NCBI GenBank assembly: GCA_963791545.1
Contig: CAWBSR010000017.1
Span: forward strand, 186,001 to 250,000
From: JALYXV01 sp963791545
GTDB lineage: Bacteria; Actinomycetota; Acidimicrobiia; Acidimicrobiales; Palsa-688
Length of the DNA stretch: 64,000 nt
Direction: 5' to 3'
A program made the position numbers and the translations under genes. A model generated the notes under the pieces. It was not told where the DNA came from. It worked only from the letters and a program-made list of their open reading frames with translations, and did no database searches. The first letter of the stretch is position 1. The number at the start of each line of letters is the position of its first letter. Positions 18,395 through 27,086 of the stretch are shown one piece after another.

Positions 18395-18814
18395 ATGACC
18401 GCGTTCCCACCTCTACTCGTAACCATTGCCCGCGGTACGTCTCCGGGCAGTGTGGTGCTCAGTCTCCACGGGACGCTGGACGAAGCCAACGCCGCCCACC
18501 TCCAGCAGGTTTGTGATGGCGTCGTGGCCGATCGCGACACCGTGGCCATCAGCGTGAACCTCTATCGTGTTGAGGGCGCCGATATTGTCGCGATATCGCT
18601 TTTGGCGGTTAATGCTGCCAAACGAGGTATCGAGTTGACCCTCAATGATCCATCCGAGCGGCTGGCCCAGGTGCTCGAAGAAGCGGGCCTCACCGACCTC
18701 ATTCGGATGCTCCAACAAGACCGCCGTCCTGCCTGGCAGGTTTCTGACCGGGTTCGTCGCGAGGCGCGCCGGCGTCACCCCTCCAACCACGGGTTGGCAA
18801 TCGCCAACCCGTAG
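18395..18814 (+). CDS. STAS-domain (anti-sigma factor antagonist-like) protein
   Basis: 139 residues with a STAS pattern: SPGSVVLSLHGTLDEANAAHL (beta-alpha) and ISVNLYRVEGADIVAISLLAVNAAKRGIEL. The usual phosphorylated Ser in a D-S-S/T-G loop is not present (GADIVAISLL instead), so it may be a non-phosphorylatable or diverged member. A basic tail (RRRHPSN) follows. Upstream is a lower-GC 100 bp without an obvious promoter. Partner unknown. Confidence 0.65.
   Translation: MTAFPPLLVTIARGTSPGSVVLSLHGTLDEANAAHLQQVCDGVVADRDTVAISVNLYRVEGADIVAISLLAVNAAKRGIELTLNDPSERLAQVLEEAGLTDLIRMLQQDRRPAWQVSDRVRREARRRHPSNHGLAIANP
18789..18812. terminator. Perfect hairpin between convergent genes
   Basis: ACGGGTTGGC (18789-18798), loop AATC, GCCAACCCGT (18803-18812): a 10-bp perfect stem overlapping the stop codon of the STAS gene and 24 bp before the end of the convergent small secreted protein gene. 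No U-run follows, so it may be a bidirectional stem-loop terminator of the L-shaped type found in actinobacteria. Confidence 0.6.
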
Positions 18815-18835
18815 GTCGCAGGCCCCCCTCGTCGA

Positions 18836-19024
18836 CTACTGGAAGTACCAGTACCCGCCCAGTTCGCCGCAGAAATGGTCGGTGCCCCCGGCAGCCCGGC
18901 AGCGCTGATAGGCGGGGGCGCCGGTTGAATCGTCGGGACGGGTCGCGGTGGCGGCCATGGCGGAGGAAGCTCCGGCGATGGTGACAAACGCCGAAATCAT
19001 GGCGGCGGCAATGAACTTTTTCAT
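18836..19024 (-). CDS. Small secreted protein
   Basis: 62 residues: MKKFIAAAMISAFVTIAG then ASSAMAATA, a clear Sec signal peptide with AMA cleavage site at ~25, leaving a ~37-residue mature peptide with two Cys (YQRCRAAGGTDHFCGELGG) that can form a disulfide and a Tyr-rich end (YWYFQ). ATG 19024 has AAAGGGG upstream. No family recognised. Codon use is slightly less GC-rich than that of its neighbours. Confidence 0.7.
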   Translation of the reverse strand: MKKFIAAAMISAFVTIAGASSAMAATATRPDDSTGAPAYQRCRAAGGTDHFCGELGGYWYFQ

Positions 19025-19176
19025 GGTTATCGAATCCCCTTTCGGGTCCATTTGAGATCGACGTGCTCGATCCACGACAATCATTCGGGGCTCGAAAGGA
19101 GCGGGATTCGTTTGCGATCCGATCATATGTTTTCCGGCGCCAACTGATCCGCGGCGCCCGCCGGGACGGAAGGAAA

Positions 19177-19914
19177 TCAGAACTTCAGCTGCCTCCAGCG
19201 CGCCAGCACGGCGGGGTCGCCGAACAACTGGAGGCTGGGGGCTTCGGCCGGGAGCCGGTTGTACATCCACAGCAGGAGGTCCGACGCGTGACCTCGCACC
19301 GCGGCGTCCGCCTTGGCGTGGGCTCGGCTGTACTCCAGCCGATCGGGCGCCAGCTGCAGCGACCACTCGCCCTCGGTGTCGGTGGCGTGGAGGTGCACGG
19401 ACCCGGTCAGGCCGGCGACGGGGGTGCGAGCCAACCACAGCCCCACGAACGACAGGTACTCGTCGATCCCGTCGACCGCCATGTCGGTCGCCACCGGTTG
19501 CGGGGCGCCCGCCGCCGCCTCGCCGTCCCAGCGGTGCACCGCCGTCTCATGGGCCATACGCCGGAACCAGAAACCGGCCGGGGCCGGGACCCGGTCCCGC
19601 CAGTTCCACACCATCTCGTCGGCGTCGGTGGCCCCGAGCGTCGCCAGCAACCGGCCCAAGCCGTCCCCATACCAGGCCAGGACCGCTTCCTGGCTGTCGG
19701 GGACGGGAGTGACCCGCTTGACATAGTCCTGCGCCTTGGTGGCCAGGATCTGCTCCACCCAGCGGTGGACCCCGCCGACGTGGCCCAGCAAGGCGGTCAT
19801 GTCCCACTCGGGACACGACGCCACCGCCGCCGACGGTGCCGCCCGGCCCACCGCCGCCAACGCCTCACCATCGGTCCGGATATGTGAGAGGTACGAGCCC
19901 GGTCCCATGGTCAC
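19177..19914 (-). CDS. Maleylpyruvate isomerase family mycothiol-dependent enzyme (DinB-like)
   Basis: 245 residues. N-terminal MDMPI domain: CPEWDMTALLGHVGGVHRWV (~34-53) with a metal-binding His, and RRMAHETAVHRWDGE (~117-131) with the other His ligands. C-terminal domain contains DAAVRGHASDLLLWMYNR, typical of the actinobacterial family. These proteins use mycothiol (or act as thiol S-transferases) with a divalent metal. Substrate unknown. It lies 13 bp after dxs on the same strand. Confidence 0.88.
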   Translation of the reverse strand: MTMGPGSYLSHIRTDGEALAAVGRAAPSAAVASCPEWDMTALLGHVGGVHRWVEQILATKAQDYVKRVTPVPDSQEAVLAWYGDGLGRLLATLGATDADEMVWNWRDRVPAPAGFWFRRMAHETAVHRWDGEAAAGAPQPVATDMAVDGIDEYLSFVGLWLARTPVAGLTGSVHLHATDTEGEWSLQLAPDRLEYSRAHAKADAAVRGHASDLLLWMYNRLPAEAPSLQLFGDPAVLARWRQLKF

Positions 19915-19927
19915 GCCGCCCGCCGGC

Positions 19928-21844
19928 TCAGTCGGTGAGGACCACTGGCGTCACGGCCCCGGCGCGCTGGTGCAGGGCCCGCAAGGCGGTAGAGGCGATG
20001 CCCGGGCCGTCGAGGCCCAGATGGGCGTGGATGGCGGCCGGCTTGCCGTGGGGGATGTAGGAGGTCGGCGTGCCGAGAACGACCACGGGCGGCGTGGGGC
20101 GCTCCGGCCCCTGCCACGCCCGGTCGGAGAGGGTCTGGGCGATGAACGCCCCGGCCCCGCCCTCGCGTACGCCATCTTCGATGGTGACGACCAAGCGGTG
20201 CCGGGCCGCGTCGTCGATCATGGCGGCGTCGAGAGGGCGGACCACCCGCACGTCCCACACCGTCGCCTGGATCCCGTCCACCGCCATCAGGGCGGCGGCG
20301 TCCTCGGCCGCCTCGACCATCTTGCCGATGGCCAGCAGGCAGATCTCGCCGTCGCCCGCCACCACCTGGCGAGCCCGCAAGCCGGCGCCCACCTGGTCGG
20401 CGGGGACCTGGCGGGCCGCCCCCTTGGCGTAGCGAACCGCGGCGGGACCGTCGAGGTCCAAGGCGGTGCGCAACATGACCCCCACCTCGGCAGTCGACGA
20501 GGGGGCCAGGATGGTCATCCCGGGGATCTTGAGGCACAGCGCCATATCCAGGACCCCGTGGTGGCTGGCCCCGTCGTCGCCGGTAATGCCGGCCCGGTCC
20601 AGGGCGAACACTACCGGCAGCCCGTGCAGGCCGACGTCGAGGTTGGCCTGGTCGAAGGCGCGGCTGAAGAAGGTGGAGTAGACCGCCACGACGGGGCGCA
20701 GCCCTCCCATGGCCATTCCCGCCGCCGAGGTCACCGCATGGGCCTCGGCGATACCCACATCGAAGAACCGGTCCGGCCAGCGGGCCTGGAACGGCAGCAG
20801 CCCGGTGGGCCCGGGCATGGCGGCGGTGATGGCCACCACCTGGGGAAACTCCTCACCGATGCCGACCATGGCCTCGTTGAAGGCCTGGGTGTAGCCCTTC
20901 GGGCCCGAGTCGGCCTTGATGGGCCCGATGGCGGGATCGAACACCGGGGCGTCGTGCAGGCACTTCTCGTCGTCGTCCTCGGCGGGGGCGTAGCCCCGAC
21001 CCTTGTGGGTGAGTACGTGGATGACGATGGGCCCGTCGAAGCCCGCCGCCTGGCGCAGCGTGTTTTCCAGGCCCAGCACGTCGTGGCCGTCGACGGGGCC
21101 GACGTAGCGGACGCCGAGGCTCTCGAAGAAGGCGGGCGGCTCGACCACCTCGCGGATGGCCGAGTACATCCCGTGGAGGCTGGAGTAGGCGAGCGGCCCC
21201 ACCGCGGGCAGGACCCGCAGCGCCTCCTCCAGCTTGGAGCGGATCGACTTCAGCCCGGGGTGGAGGCGGATGCGGGTCAGGCTTTCCGACAGGCGGGACA
21301 CCGTCGGGGCGTAGGAGCGGCCGTTGTCGTTCAGGACGACCACCACCCGGCTACCCGAATGGCCCAGGTTGTTGAGGCCCTCGTAGGCGAGGCCGCCGGT
21401 GAGCGAGCCATCGCCGATCACCGCCACCACCTTGCGGTCGGGGGCGCTGGAACGCTCGATGGCCGCCGACACGCCGTGGGCGTAGGACAAGATGGTCGAG
21501 GCGTGGCTGTTCTCGACCCAGTCATGGGCCGACTCCGAACGCGACGGGTAGCCCGACAGGCCCCCCTCCTGGCGCAGGGTGGCGAACGCGGCCCGTCGCC
21601 CGGTCACGATCTTGTGCGTGTAGGCCTGATGGCCGGTGTCCCACAAGATGATGTCCCGAGGCGAGTTGAAGGCCCGGTGCACCGCCAGGGTGAGCTCCAC
21701 CGCGCCCAGGTTGGACCCCAGGTGCCCGGCGTTGACCGACACCGCCTGCACGATGAATTCCCGGATCTCGGCCGCCAACTGCGCCAGTTGGAAGCCGTCC
21801 AGCCCTCGCAGGTCAGCCGGGCTGTTGATCGTCTCCAGCAGCAT
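19928..21844 (-). CDS. dxs: 1-deoxy-D-xylulose-5-phosphate synthase
   Basis: 638 residues, full length. Thiamine-diphosphate enzyme joining pyruvate and glyceraldehyde 3-phosphate, the first step of the non-mevalonate isoprenoid pathway. Visible: AGHLGSNLGAVELT (His49-type), WDTGHQAYTHKI, the ThDP motif GDGSLTGGLAYEGLNN with VVVLNDN, VDGHDVLGLE, and DRAGITGDDGASHHG in the pyrimidine-binding domain. Isoprenyl synthase at 22576 is on the same strand upstream, suggesting a shared isoprenoid operon. The ORF starts at ATG 21844. Confidence 0.95.
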   Translation of the reverse strand: MLLETINSPADLRGLDGFQLAQLAAEIREFIVQAVSVNAGHLGSNLGAVELTLAVHRAFNSPRDIILWDTGHQAYTHKIVTGRRAAFATLRQEGGLSGYPSRSESAHDWVENSHASTILSYAHGVSAAIERSSAPDRKVVAVIGDGSLTGGLAYEGLNNLGHSGSRVVVVLNDNGRSYAPTVSRLSESLTRIRLHPGLKSIRSKLEEALRVLPAVGPLAYSSLHGMYSAIREVVEPPAFFESLGVRYVGPVDGHDVLGLENTLRQAAGFDGPIVIHVLTHKGRGYAPAEDDDEKCLHDAPVFDPAIGPIKADSGPKGYTQAFNEAMVGIGEEFPQVVAITAAMPGPTGLLPFQARWPDRFFDVGIAEAHAVTSAAGMAMGGLRPVVAVYSTFFSRAFDQANLDVGLHGLPVVFALDRAGITGDDGASHHGVLDMALCLKIPGMTILAPSSTAEVGVMLRTALDLDGPAAVRYAKGAARQVPADQVGAGLRARQVVAGDGEICLLAIGKMVEAAEDAAALMAVDGIQATVWDVRVVRPLDAAMIDDAARHRLVVTIEDGVREGGAGAFIAQTLSDRAWQGPERPTPPVVVLGTPTSYIPHGKPAAIHAHLGLDGPGIASTALRALHQRAGAVTPVVLTD

Positions 21845-21893
21845 CAGGCCACGCTACCGCTGGTGACGGTCGTGAAACGTGCGAGCCGCATGG

Positions 21894-22556
21894 CTATGCC
21901 CTCCGCCCATCGGCGTCGAGCCCGGGGGCCTGGGGGCCGGCCGTGCGGTGGCGCTTCAGTTCGAACACGGCCGGCTCGCTCACTATGGTGGCGACCGCAT
22001 CCCAGAGGGCCAGCGCCCGCTCGAGCGGCGGGACCTCGGCCATGATGGGGCCGGCCATGGCCCGGCGGTGGTCCCCGTCGCGGATGGCCACGATGGGAAC
22101 GCCGACCTCGTCGCCCACCTCCCGGCGGACCTCGTCCATGGTCTCGCGGATGGGCTCATCCCAGCTCTCGTCGTCGGCCGCCTGGGCCAGCACCGGTGGG
22201 AGCCGGGCCGCGGCCAGCGCCTCGTCGATCAGGGCTCGGGGGTCACCGCTGTCGTTTCCGTGATAACGGCGCCCCAACTCGGTGTACAGCCGGCCCCGCG
22301 CCTCGTTGCTCTCCCGGGCGCCCGCCGCCTCCAGCACCCGCAGCGCCGGGGCCGCGAACCCCAGGGCGGTGGTGATGTGGGCCCGGACCGCGTCCGGCAG
22401 ATCGGGCGGCAGCTCCTGGCCCTCATTCTTCATGGGCAGGCTCCAGGGTCGCCAGGTCACTGTCAGGTTGCGCTCCGGCGCCACCGTGGCCAGCCACCGG
22501 CTGGTCACCCACGTCCAGGGGCAACTCGGATCGAAGAAGAACTCGACATCGGTCAT
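21894..22556 (-). CDS. DsbA-family / mycothiol-dependent nitroreductase-like protein
   Basis: About 220 residues with a thioredoxin/DsbA fold. The active site is FFFDPSCPWTWVTSRWL (~4-20): CPWT with only the first Cys, similar to the DPLCPWxWxTSRW of M. tuberculosis Rv2466c, which uses mycothiol to reduce nitro-prodrugs. VGVPIVAIRDG carries the cis-Pro loop (~158). I chose the internal ATG at 22556 because AAGGTGA precedes it; an ATG at 22571 lacks a ribosome site. The single Cys suggests a mycothiol-adduct mechanism (inference). Confidence 0.82.
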   Translation of the reverse strand: MTDVEFFFDPSCPWTWVTSRWLATVAPERNLTVTWRPWSLPMKNEGQELPPDLPDAVRAHITTALGFAAPALRVLEAAGARESNEARGRLYTELGRRYHGNDSGDPRALIDEALAAARLPPVLAQAADDESWDEPIRETMDEVRREVGDEVGVPIVAIRDGDHRRAMAGPIMAEVPPLERALALWDAVATIVSEPAVFELKRHRTAGPQAPGLDADGRRA

Positions 22557-22575
22557 AGGGGTCACCTTCATGGTG

Positions 22576-23658
22576 TCAGTAGTTGCGCCCGGCGACGAAT
22601 CGAGCCAGGTCGATGAGCGCCTGGCGGGCGTCGTGGGTGACCGGCAGCTCGGCTGAGGCCGCGGCCCGCAACGATTCGTCGACCAGTCGCTCGATGGTGG
22701 CTTCTACGTCGCCGCGGGCCCCGGTGGCTTGAAAGATCGCCTGGATCGTCTCCACCTCGCCCGGAGACAGGTCGGGGGCCCCGAAGCGTTGGGCCAGCAG
22801 CTCGGCGTCGGACCCACGGGCACGCTGGCGGGCCAGGGCGTACAGCAAGGTGGGCTTGCCCTCCCGCAGGTCGTCGCCTACCGCCTTGCCCGTGACCTCG
22901 GGGTCGCCGAAGGTGCCGAGGACGTCGTCGCGCAGCTGGAACGCCTCCCCCAGCGGCAGGCCGTAGGCGCTGAAAGCGGGGGCCAGCGCCGGCAGTCGCC
23001 CCGGAGCGGCCAGCGCCACCCCGAGGTGCAGCGGGCGCTCGATGGTGTACTTGGCCGACTTGTAACGGCACACCCGGCGGGCCAGCTCCGGTGAGGCGTT
23101 GCCCCGGGCGGTGCCCATGAGGTCGAGGTACTGGCCCACGTTCACCTCCAGCCGCAGCTCGTCGAACACCCGCCACGCCTCCGGCGGGGCCCCGCGCAGC
23201 AGCATGTCGCTGTAGACGAAGGCCAGGTCACCAACCAGGATCGCGACCCCCTCACCGAAGCGGCGTGGTTCCCCCCGCCAGCCTTCCTCCTCGTGGCGCC
23301 GGGAGAACTGGGCGTGGATGGTCTCGCTGCCGTGGCGCCGCGCCGACGCGTCCATGACGTCGTCATGGATCAGGGCGAAGATGTGGAGCAGTTCCAGGGC
23401 CGCCCCGGCGTCGACCAGCGTGGTGTCGGCGGGGTCACCGCCGAGGCCCACGAAGGCCCAGTGGCAGAACACCGGGCGCAGCCGCTTGCCCCCGGCCACC
23501 AGCAGCCGGTGCAGTGACTCCAGCGGCGGCGCCAGGTCGGCGTCGACGGCCGACCAGCGCTCGAGGTCGGCGCCGAGCAGGGCGGACATCCGAGTGTCGA
23601 TACGGGCGCCGATCTCGGCCAGGAACACGGGGGCGGCGGTGGTGGAGCCGAGAGCCAT
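22576..23658 (-). CDS. Polyprenyl (geranylgeranyl-type) diphosphate synthase
   Basis: 360 residues, all-alpha. First Asp-rich region LIHDDVMDASARRHG (~103), substrate Lys/Arg GGKRLRP (~58), and second Asp-rich region QLRDDVLGTFGD (~243), preceded by KSAKYTIERPL. Chain-length residues before the first motif (LELLHIFALIHDD) fit C20 or longer products. Supplies prenyl diphosphate for carotenoid, quinone or lipid carriers. Adjacent to dxs and to PAP2 and flippase-like genes on the same strand. Confidence 0.92.
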   Translation of the reverse strand: MALGSTTAAPVFLAEIGARIDTRMSALLGADLERWSAVDADLAPPLESLHRLLVAGGKRLRPVFCHWAFVGLGGDPADTTLVDAGAALELLHIFALIHDDVMDASARRHGSETIHAQFSRRHEEEGWRGEPRRFGEGVAILVGDLAFVYSDMLLRGAPPEAWRVFDELRLEVNVGQYLDLMGTARGNASPELARRVCRYKSAKYTIERPLHLGVALAAPGRLPALAPAFSAYGLPLGEAFQLRDDVLGTFGDPEVTGKAVGDDLREGKPTLLYALARQRARGSDAELLAQRFGAPDLSPGEVETIQAIFQATGARGDVEATIERLVDESLRAAASAELPVTHDARQALIDLARFVAGRNY

Positions 23659-23703
23659 GGCGCTGCGAGCGTAAGCGACCCGCGGCCGGATCCGGTACCA
23701 CGG

Positions 23704-24474
23704 CTAGGGGCTGGTGGGGTCCCGGCGGAGCGCAGCGTGGATCAGGCGGGCCCCGCCGTAGCCGGCCGCCAGCGTCAGTGCCCCGCCCACGGCGTCGACC
23801 AGGTAGTGGTTGCCGGTGACGACGATGCACAAGAGGGTGGCGAGCGGGTAGCACCACACCGCGACTCGAGCGCCGCGGTGCTTGACGGCAGGCGCCAGGG
23901 CCACGGCGCACCACAGGGCCCAGGCGAAATGGAGGCTGGGCATGGCGGCGTACTGGTTGGAGACGGCGCTCATGGGACCGGAGTCGAAGGACCAGAACCC
24001 CCCGACGGTGCGCAGCGTGTCCACGATCTGGTAGCTGGGCGGCAGGAGTCGCGGCGGCAGGAGGGGAAAAAAGGCGAACCCGATGAGGGCCAGTGCAGTG
24101 GTGATGGCGAGCGTATTCCGCCACAGCGGATAGCGGGCCGGCCGGCGTCGGAAAAGGAACACCAGCGCAGCCAGGGTGATGGCGAAATGGGCGGTGCCGT
24201 AGAAGTCGTCCAGGGTGTGTATCACCAGGCGGGAGTGGATGAACCACGACTGGATGCGCTGCTCCTGGAACAGGCCGAACCACCGTTCCAGGTCCACGAT
24301 CTTCTCGGCGTTGGCGAAGGCATGGGCTTTCGACACTGGGCGGGTGCCGTGGAGGTCGCGGACCAGGGTGTAGGCCCCGTAGAAGACCAGGCCGTACAGC
24401 GCTTCGCGCCACCACCGCAGCTTGGGGGTCCGGCTGGGTTGGGCGGGCGGGGCGTCCAGCGTGCGGATGGTCAC
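23704..24474 (-). CDS. PAP2-family membrane phosphatase / inositolphosphotransferase-like
   Basis: 256 residues, six hydrophobic helices. The PAP2 motifs are MPSLHFAWALW (SxxH-type) and TGNHYLVDAVGG (xxxHxxxD) near the C-terminus; the N-terminal block (EKIVDLERWFGLFQEQRIQ, DDFYGTAHF) matches the PAP2_3 subgroup that includes inositol-phosphorylceramide synthases. It likely hydrolyses or transfers a lipid phosphate at the outer membrane face. Its gene ends 2 bp after the next gene's start region (24477), giving a compact lipid gene pair. Confidence 0.85.
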   Translation of the reverse strand: MTIRTLDAPPAQPSRTPKLRWWREALYGLVFYGAYTLVRDLHGTRPVSKAHAFANAEKIVDLERWFGLFQEQRIQSWFIHSRLVIHTLDDFYGTAHFAITLAALVFLFRRRPARYPLWRNTLAITTALALIGFAFFPLLPPRLLPPSYQIVDTLRTVGGFWSFDSGPMSAVSNQYAAMPSLHFAWALWCAVALAPAVKHRGARVAVWCYPLATLLCIVVTGNHYLVDAVGGALTLAAGYGGARLIHAALRRDPTSP

Positions 24475-24476
24475 AT

Positions 24477-25451
24477 CTAGGCGGCGACGGCGGCCGCCCG
24501 AGGACCCCGCCGGCCCACTGCGAAGGCGGGCGCCCCGAGCAGGCTCACGGTCAGGTTGATCCCGTACACCATCAGGCCGAGAGCGATGGCCTGGCTCTGG
24601 TTGACCCCGAGCGGGGCGAGGAACAGCACCAGCGCTCCCTCCCGCAGCCCGAGGCCCCCGATGGTCGGGAACGGGAGGACCTGGACGATGGCGACGACCG
24701 GCATGAACGCCATGAAGGCGGTCCAGCCCACCGTCAGGCCCAAGGCGTGGCCGGCCGCGAAGGCGGCTGCGACCACTGCCAGCTGGTAGCCGACCCCGGC
24801 CGCCAGCACCTGGGCGGCCACCTCGGGGCGGCGGCGGAACTTGCCGATCCCGAGGTGGATGGCACCGGTGAAGCGCTTCCAGCCGGTATGGCTGGCCAAC
24901 CGGCCCCCCAAGTTCGGATGACCCGCCACCGCCAGGATCACCAGCAGCAGCGACAGGGTGACCGCTGACACGATGATGGCCAGCCGGATCGAGCGGCTAC
25001 CGCCGGGCAGGTGAAGCAACGTCGGGTTGATGACCAGCGCCACCAGGGTGAGCAGGGGCAGGACGGCCCAGCCGGTCAGGCGCTCCAGCACCACCGAGGC
25101 GAAGGTCCGGGGCGCCTCGCCGTTGTCGGAGGAGATGCGGCTCACCCGCAGGGCATCACCGGCGATGGTGGTGGGAAGGAAGTTGCTGACGAACAATCCC
25201 GCCAGGTAGGTGGACAACAGCCGCCACATGGGGGGCCGCAGCTCCAGGGCCGTCATCACCCGTTGCCACCGCAGCGACGCCAGCACGATCCCGACCAGCG
25301 TGACCACCAGGGCCACCAACAGCCAGCCCACATGGTTGAAATCCCAGTCCGGCAGGATGGTCCGGGCGTCGACGCGGCTCACGAGGATCACGAGCATCGC
25401 GATCGTCAACAGAACCCGAACTATGGACCAAGCCCGGCGATGCGGTCGCAT
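24477..25451 (-). CDS. Lysylphosphatidylglycerol synthase/UPF0104-type integral membrane protein
   Basis: 324 residues with about eight membrane helices. Conserved family blocks: LASLRWQRVMTAL (~57), FVSNFLPTTIAGDALRVSRI (~87-106, the FLPG/GGD-like loop), VVLERLTGW and PTIGGLGLREGALVLFL (~262). These are the transmembrane (flippase-like) regions found in MprF and in AglD-type proteins, here without a synthase domain. It may move a lipid intermediate; partner genes are the PAP2 protein and prenyl synthase. Confidence 0.85.
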   Translation of the reverse strand: MRPHRRAWSIVRVLLTIAMLVILVSRVDARTILPDWDFNHVGWLLVALVVTLVGIVLASLRWQRVMTALELRPPMWRLLSTYLAGLFVSNFLPTTIAGDALRVSRISSDNGEAPRTFASVVLERLTGWAVLPLLTLVALVINPTLLHLPGGSRSIRLAIIVSAVTLSLLLVILAVAGHPNLGGRLASHTGWKRFTGAIHLGIGKFRRRPEVAAQVLAAGVGYQLAVVAAAFAAGHALGLTVGWTAFMAFMPVVAIVQVLPFPTIGGLGLREGALVLFLAPLGVNQSQAIALGLMVYGINLTVSLLGAPAFAVGRRGPRAAAVAA

Positions 25452-25489
25452 CTGCCTCCTCCGGCCGATCTGCCTAGGTTAGTGGGACT

Positions 25490-26215
25490 GTGCGCGCAAT
25501 AGCAGGGCGATTGCTGGTACTCGGCGCCCTCTTGGCCGCCCTAGGTGGTTTGGCCGGCTGTGGCGGCGACAAATCGGGCGGCCCCATCGGCGCTCCCGAT
25601 ATCGTCGTCGGGAAGGCCCCCGACGTCACCCTGGCCGCGGGGACGGCCCGGGTCATCATCACCGCCCCTACCGCCAACGCCCAGGGCGTCATCGATCTCA
25701 ACGCCCACGACGGCCGCTTGGCGCTGCTGGCGCCCGGCTACCCCAAGGCGGTGGATCTCGTCATCGTCGGGGGCCAGGGGTCCGTCAAGGCCCCGACCGT
25801 TCCCCGCTACACGGCTCTCGGCACCGCCGTCCCCAAGGTGCTCCCGAGCGGTGATCCCTGGGCCGACATCGATCTGGTCCGGGGCACGGTCCACATCCTC
25901 TCCAACGGGGGCGGCGAAGTCGACGGCGCCTCGACCATTGGCTACACCCTGACCGTGGATCCGCAGCAGGCGATCGAGACGACGCCGCCGGCCCGCCGCG
26001 ATGCCGTGCGCGCCGTCCTCGGGGGGCGCCGCGCCCTGTTCCAGATGGACGTGTGGATCGACAGCCGGCTGCGGCTGCGGCGCATCGAGGTCCCGGCCGA
26101 TTTCAGCTTCAGAGCCGTCACCCCTCCGACCCGGGTGGACGGGGCCACGATTGCCACTGATGTCGATTTCGCTAGCTTCGGAGTGCCCGCGCCTGCGGTC
26201 ACTGTGCCCACCTGA
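25490..26215 (+). CDS. LppX/LprG-type lipoprotein
   Basis: 241 residues. Signal peptide with lipobox GLAGC (~20-24); mature protein is a beta-rich domain with IGYTLTVDPQQAIETTP, ALFQMDVWIDSRLRLRRIEVPADF, typical of the LppX_LprAFG fold that carries lipids across the periplasm-like space in mycobacteria. GTG start 25490, 38 bp divergent from the flippase-like gene. Carrying prenyl or phospholipid is an inference from fold and place. Confidence 0.8.
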   Translation: MRAIAGRLLVLGALLAALGGLAGCGGDKSGGPIGAPDIVVGKAPDVTLAAGTARVIITAPTANAQGVIDLNAHDGRLALLAPGYPKAVDLVIVGGQGSVKAPTVPRYTALGTAVPKVLPSGDPWADIDLVRGTVHILSNGGGEVDGASTIGYTLTVDPQQAIETTPPARRDAVRAVLGGRRALFQMDVWIDSRLRLRRIEVPADFSFRAVTPPTRVDGATIATDVDFASFGVPAPAVTVPT

Positions 26216-26229
26216 CAGGAGGAAGACCG

Positions 26230-27060
26230 GTGGAAACCCGCCAAGTTGAGGTCGGAGGGACCCATCTCGCGATCGCCGAGGCGGGAGCCGGGCTGCCCAA
26301 GCATCTGCTGCTGCTGCACGGCTTCGCAGGGGCCAAGGAGGACTTCAGTGAGTGGTTGGACCGCTTCGCGGAGGCGGGGTGGCATGCGGTCGCATTCGAC
26401 ATGCGGGGCCACGGGGCCAGCGGCCACCCCCGGGGCGAGGAGAACTACTCCCTGAATCTCATGAAAGATGACGTCGAGGCGGTGGTGGACGACCTCGGGT
26501 GGGACCGGCTGGTGCTGTTCGGCCACTCCATGGGCGGCATGGTCGCCCAGCTGTTCGCCATCGAATCCCCCGACCGGCTCGACGGCTTGGTCCTGATGGG
26601 AACCACCCACCGGCGACCCGACGGGATCGACGCGGAGCTGGTGAGTCTGGGCCGGGAGGTGGTGCGGGCCGGAGGCACCAAGGCGCTGCTGCAGGCCCAG
26701 AAGGACTTCGGCCCCGGTCCCCTCGACACCCAGGCCCACCGCCGCCTGCTGGCCCGGCGTCCCGGGTACGACACGTTCTGCGACAACAAGCTGCTGGCGG
26801 CGTCGGATGACATGTGGGTGGCGGTGTCGGCGGAGATGCTGAGCCAGCCCGACCGGCTGCCCCAACTGGAGAAGCTCGAAGTGCCCACCCTGGTCATCGT
26901 GGGGGCGTTCGACGAGACGTTCCTGCAGCAGTGCGGGGAGCTGGCCGGAGCCATTCCCGACGCCGACTTCGCCGTCATCGGGCTGGCCGGCCACTGCCCC
27001 CAGTTCGAGCAGCCCGACGACTGGTGGTCGGTGATGTCGGAGTTCCTCGGCAGTCGGTAG
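26230..27060 (+). CDS. Alpha/beta hydrolase
   Basis: 276 residues. Oxyanion region LLLHGFAGAKEDFSEW, DMRGHGASGHP, nucleophile GHSMGGMVAQ (~102), acid residue IVGAFDET (~227) and His GLAGHCPQFEQPDDW (~259). Looks like a haloperoxidase/MhpC-type esterase, substrate unknown. AGGAGGAAGACCG precedes GTG 26230 closely, a good ribosome site. It is 14 bp after the lipoprotein gene and may share its transcript. Confidence 0.88.
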   Translation: METRQVEVGGTHLAIAEAGAGLPKHLLLLHGFAGAKEDFSEWLDRFAEAGWHAVAFDMRGHGASGHPRGEENYSLNLMKDDVEAVVDDLGWDRLVLFGHSMGGMVAQLFAIESPDRLDGLVLMGTTHRRPDGIDAELVSLGREVVRAGGTKALLQAQKDFGPGPLDTQAHRRLLARRPGYDTFCDNKLLAASDDMWVAVSAEMLSQPDRLPQLEKLEVPTLVIVGAFDETFLQQCGELAGAIPDADFAVIGLAGHCPQFEQPDDWWSVMSEFLGSR

Positions 27061-27086
27061 TCACACCCGCTTGTTACCCTCGCCTG

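Noticed and set aside
19736..22045. Long open frame opposite dxs
   Set aside because: Antisense shadow caused by high GC codon third positions; dxs motifs are unambiguous.
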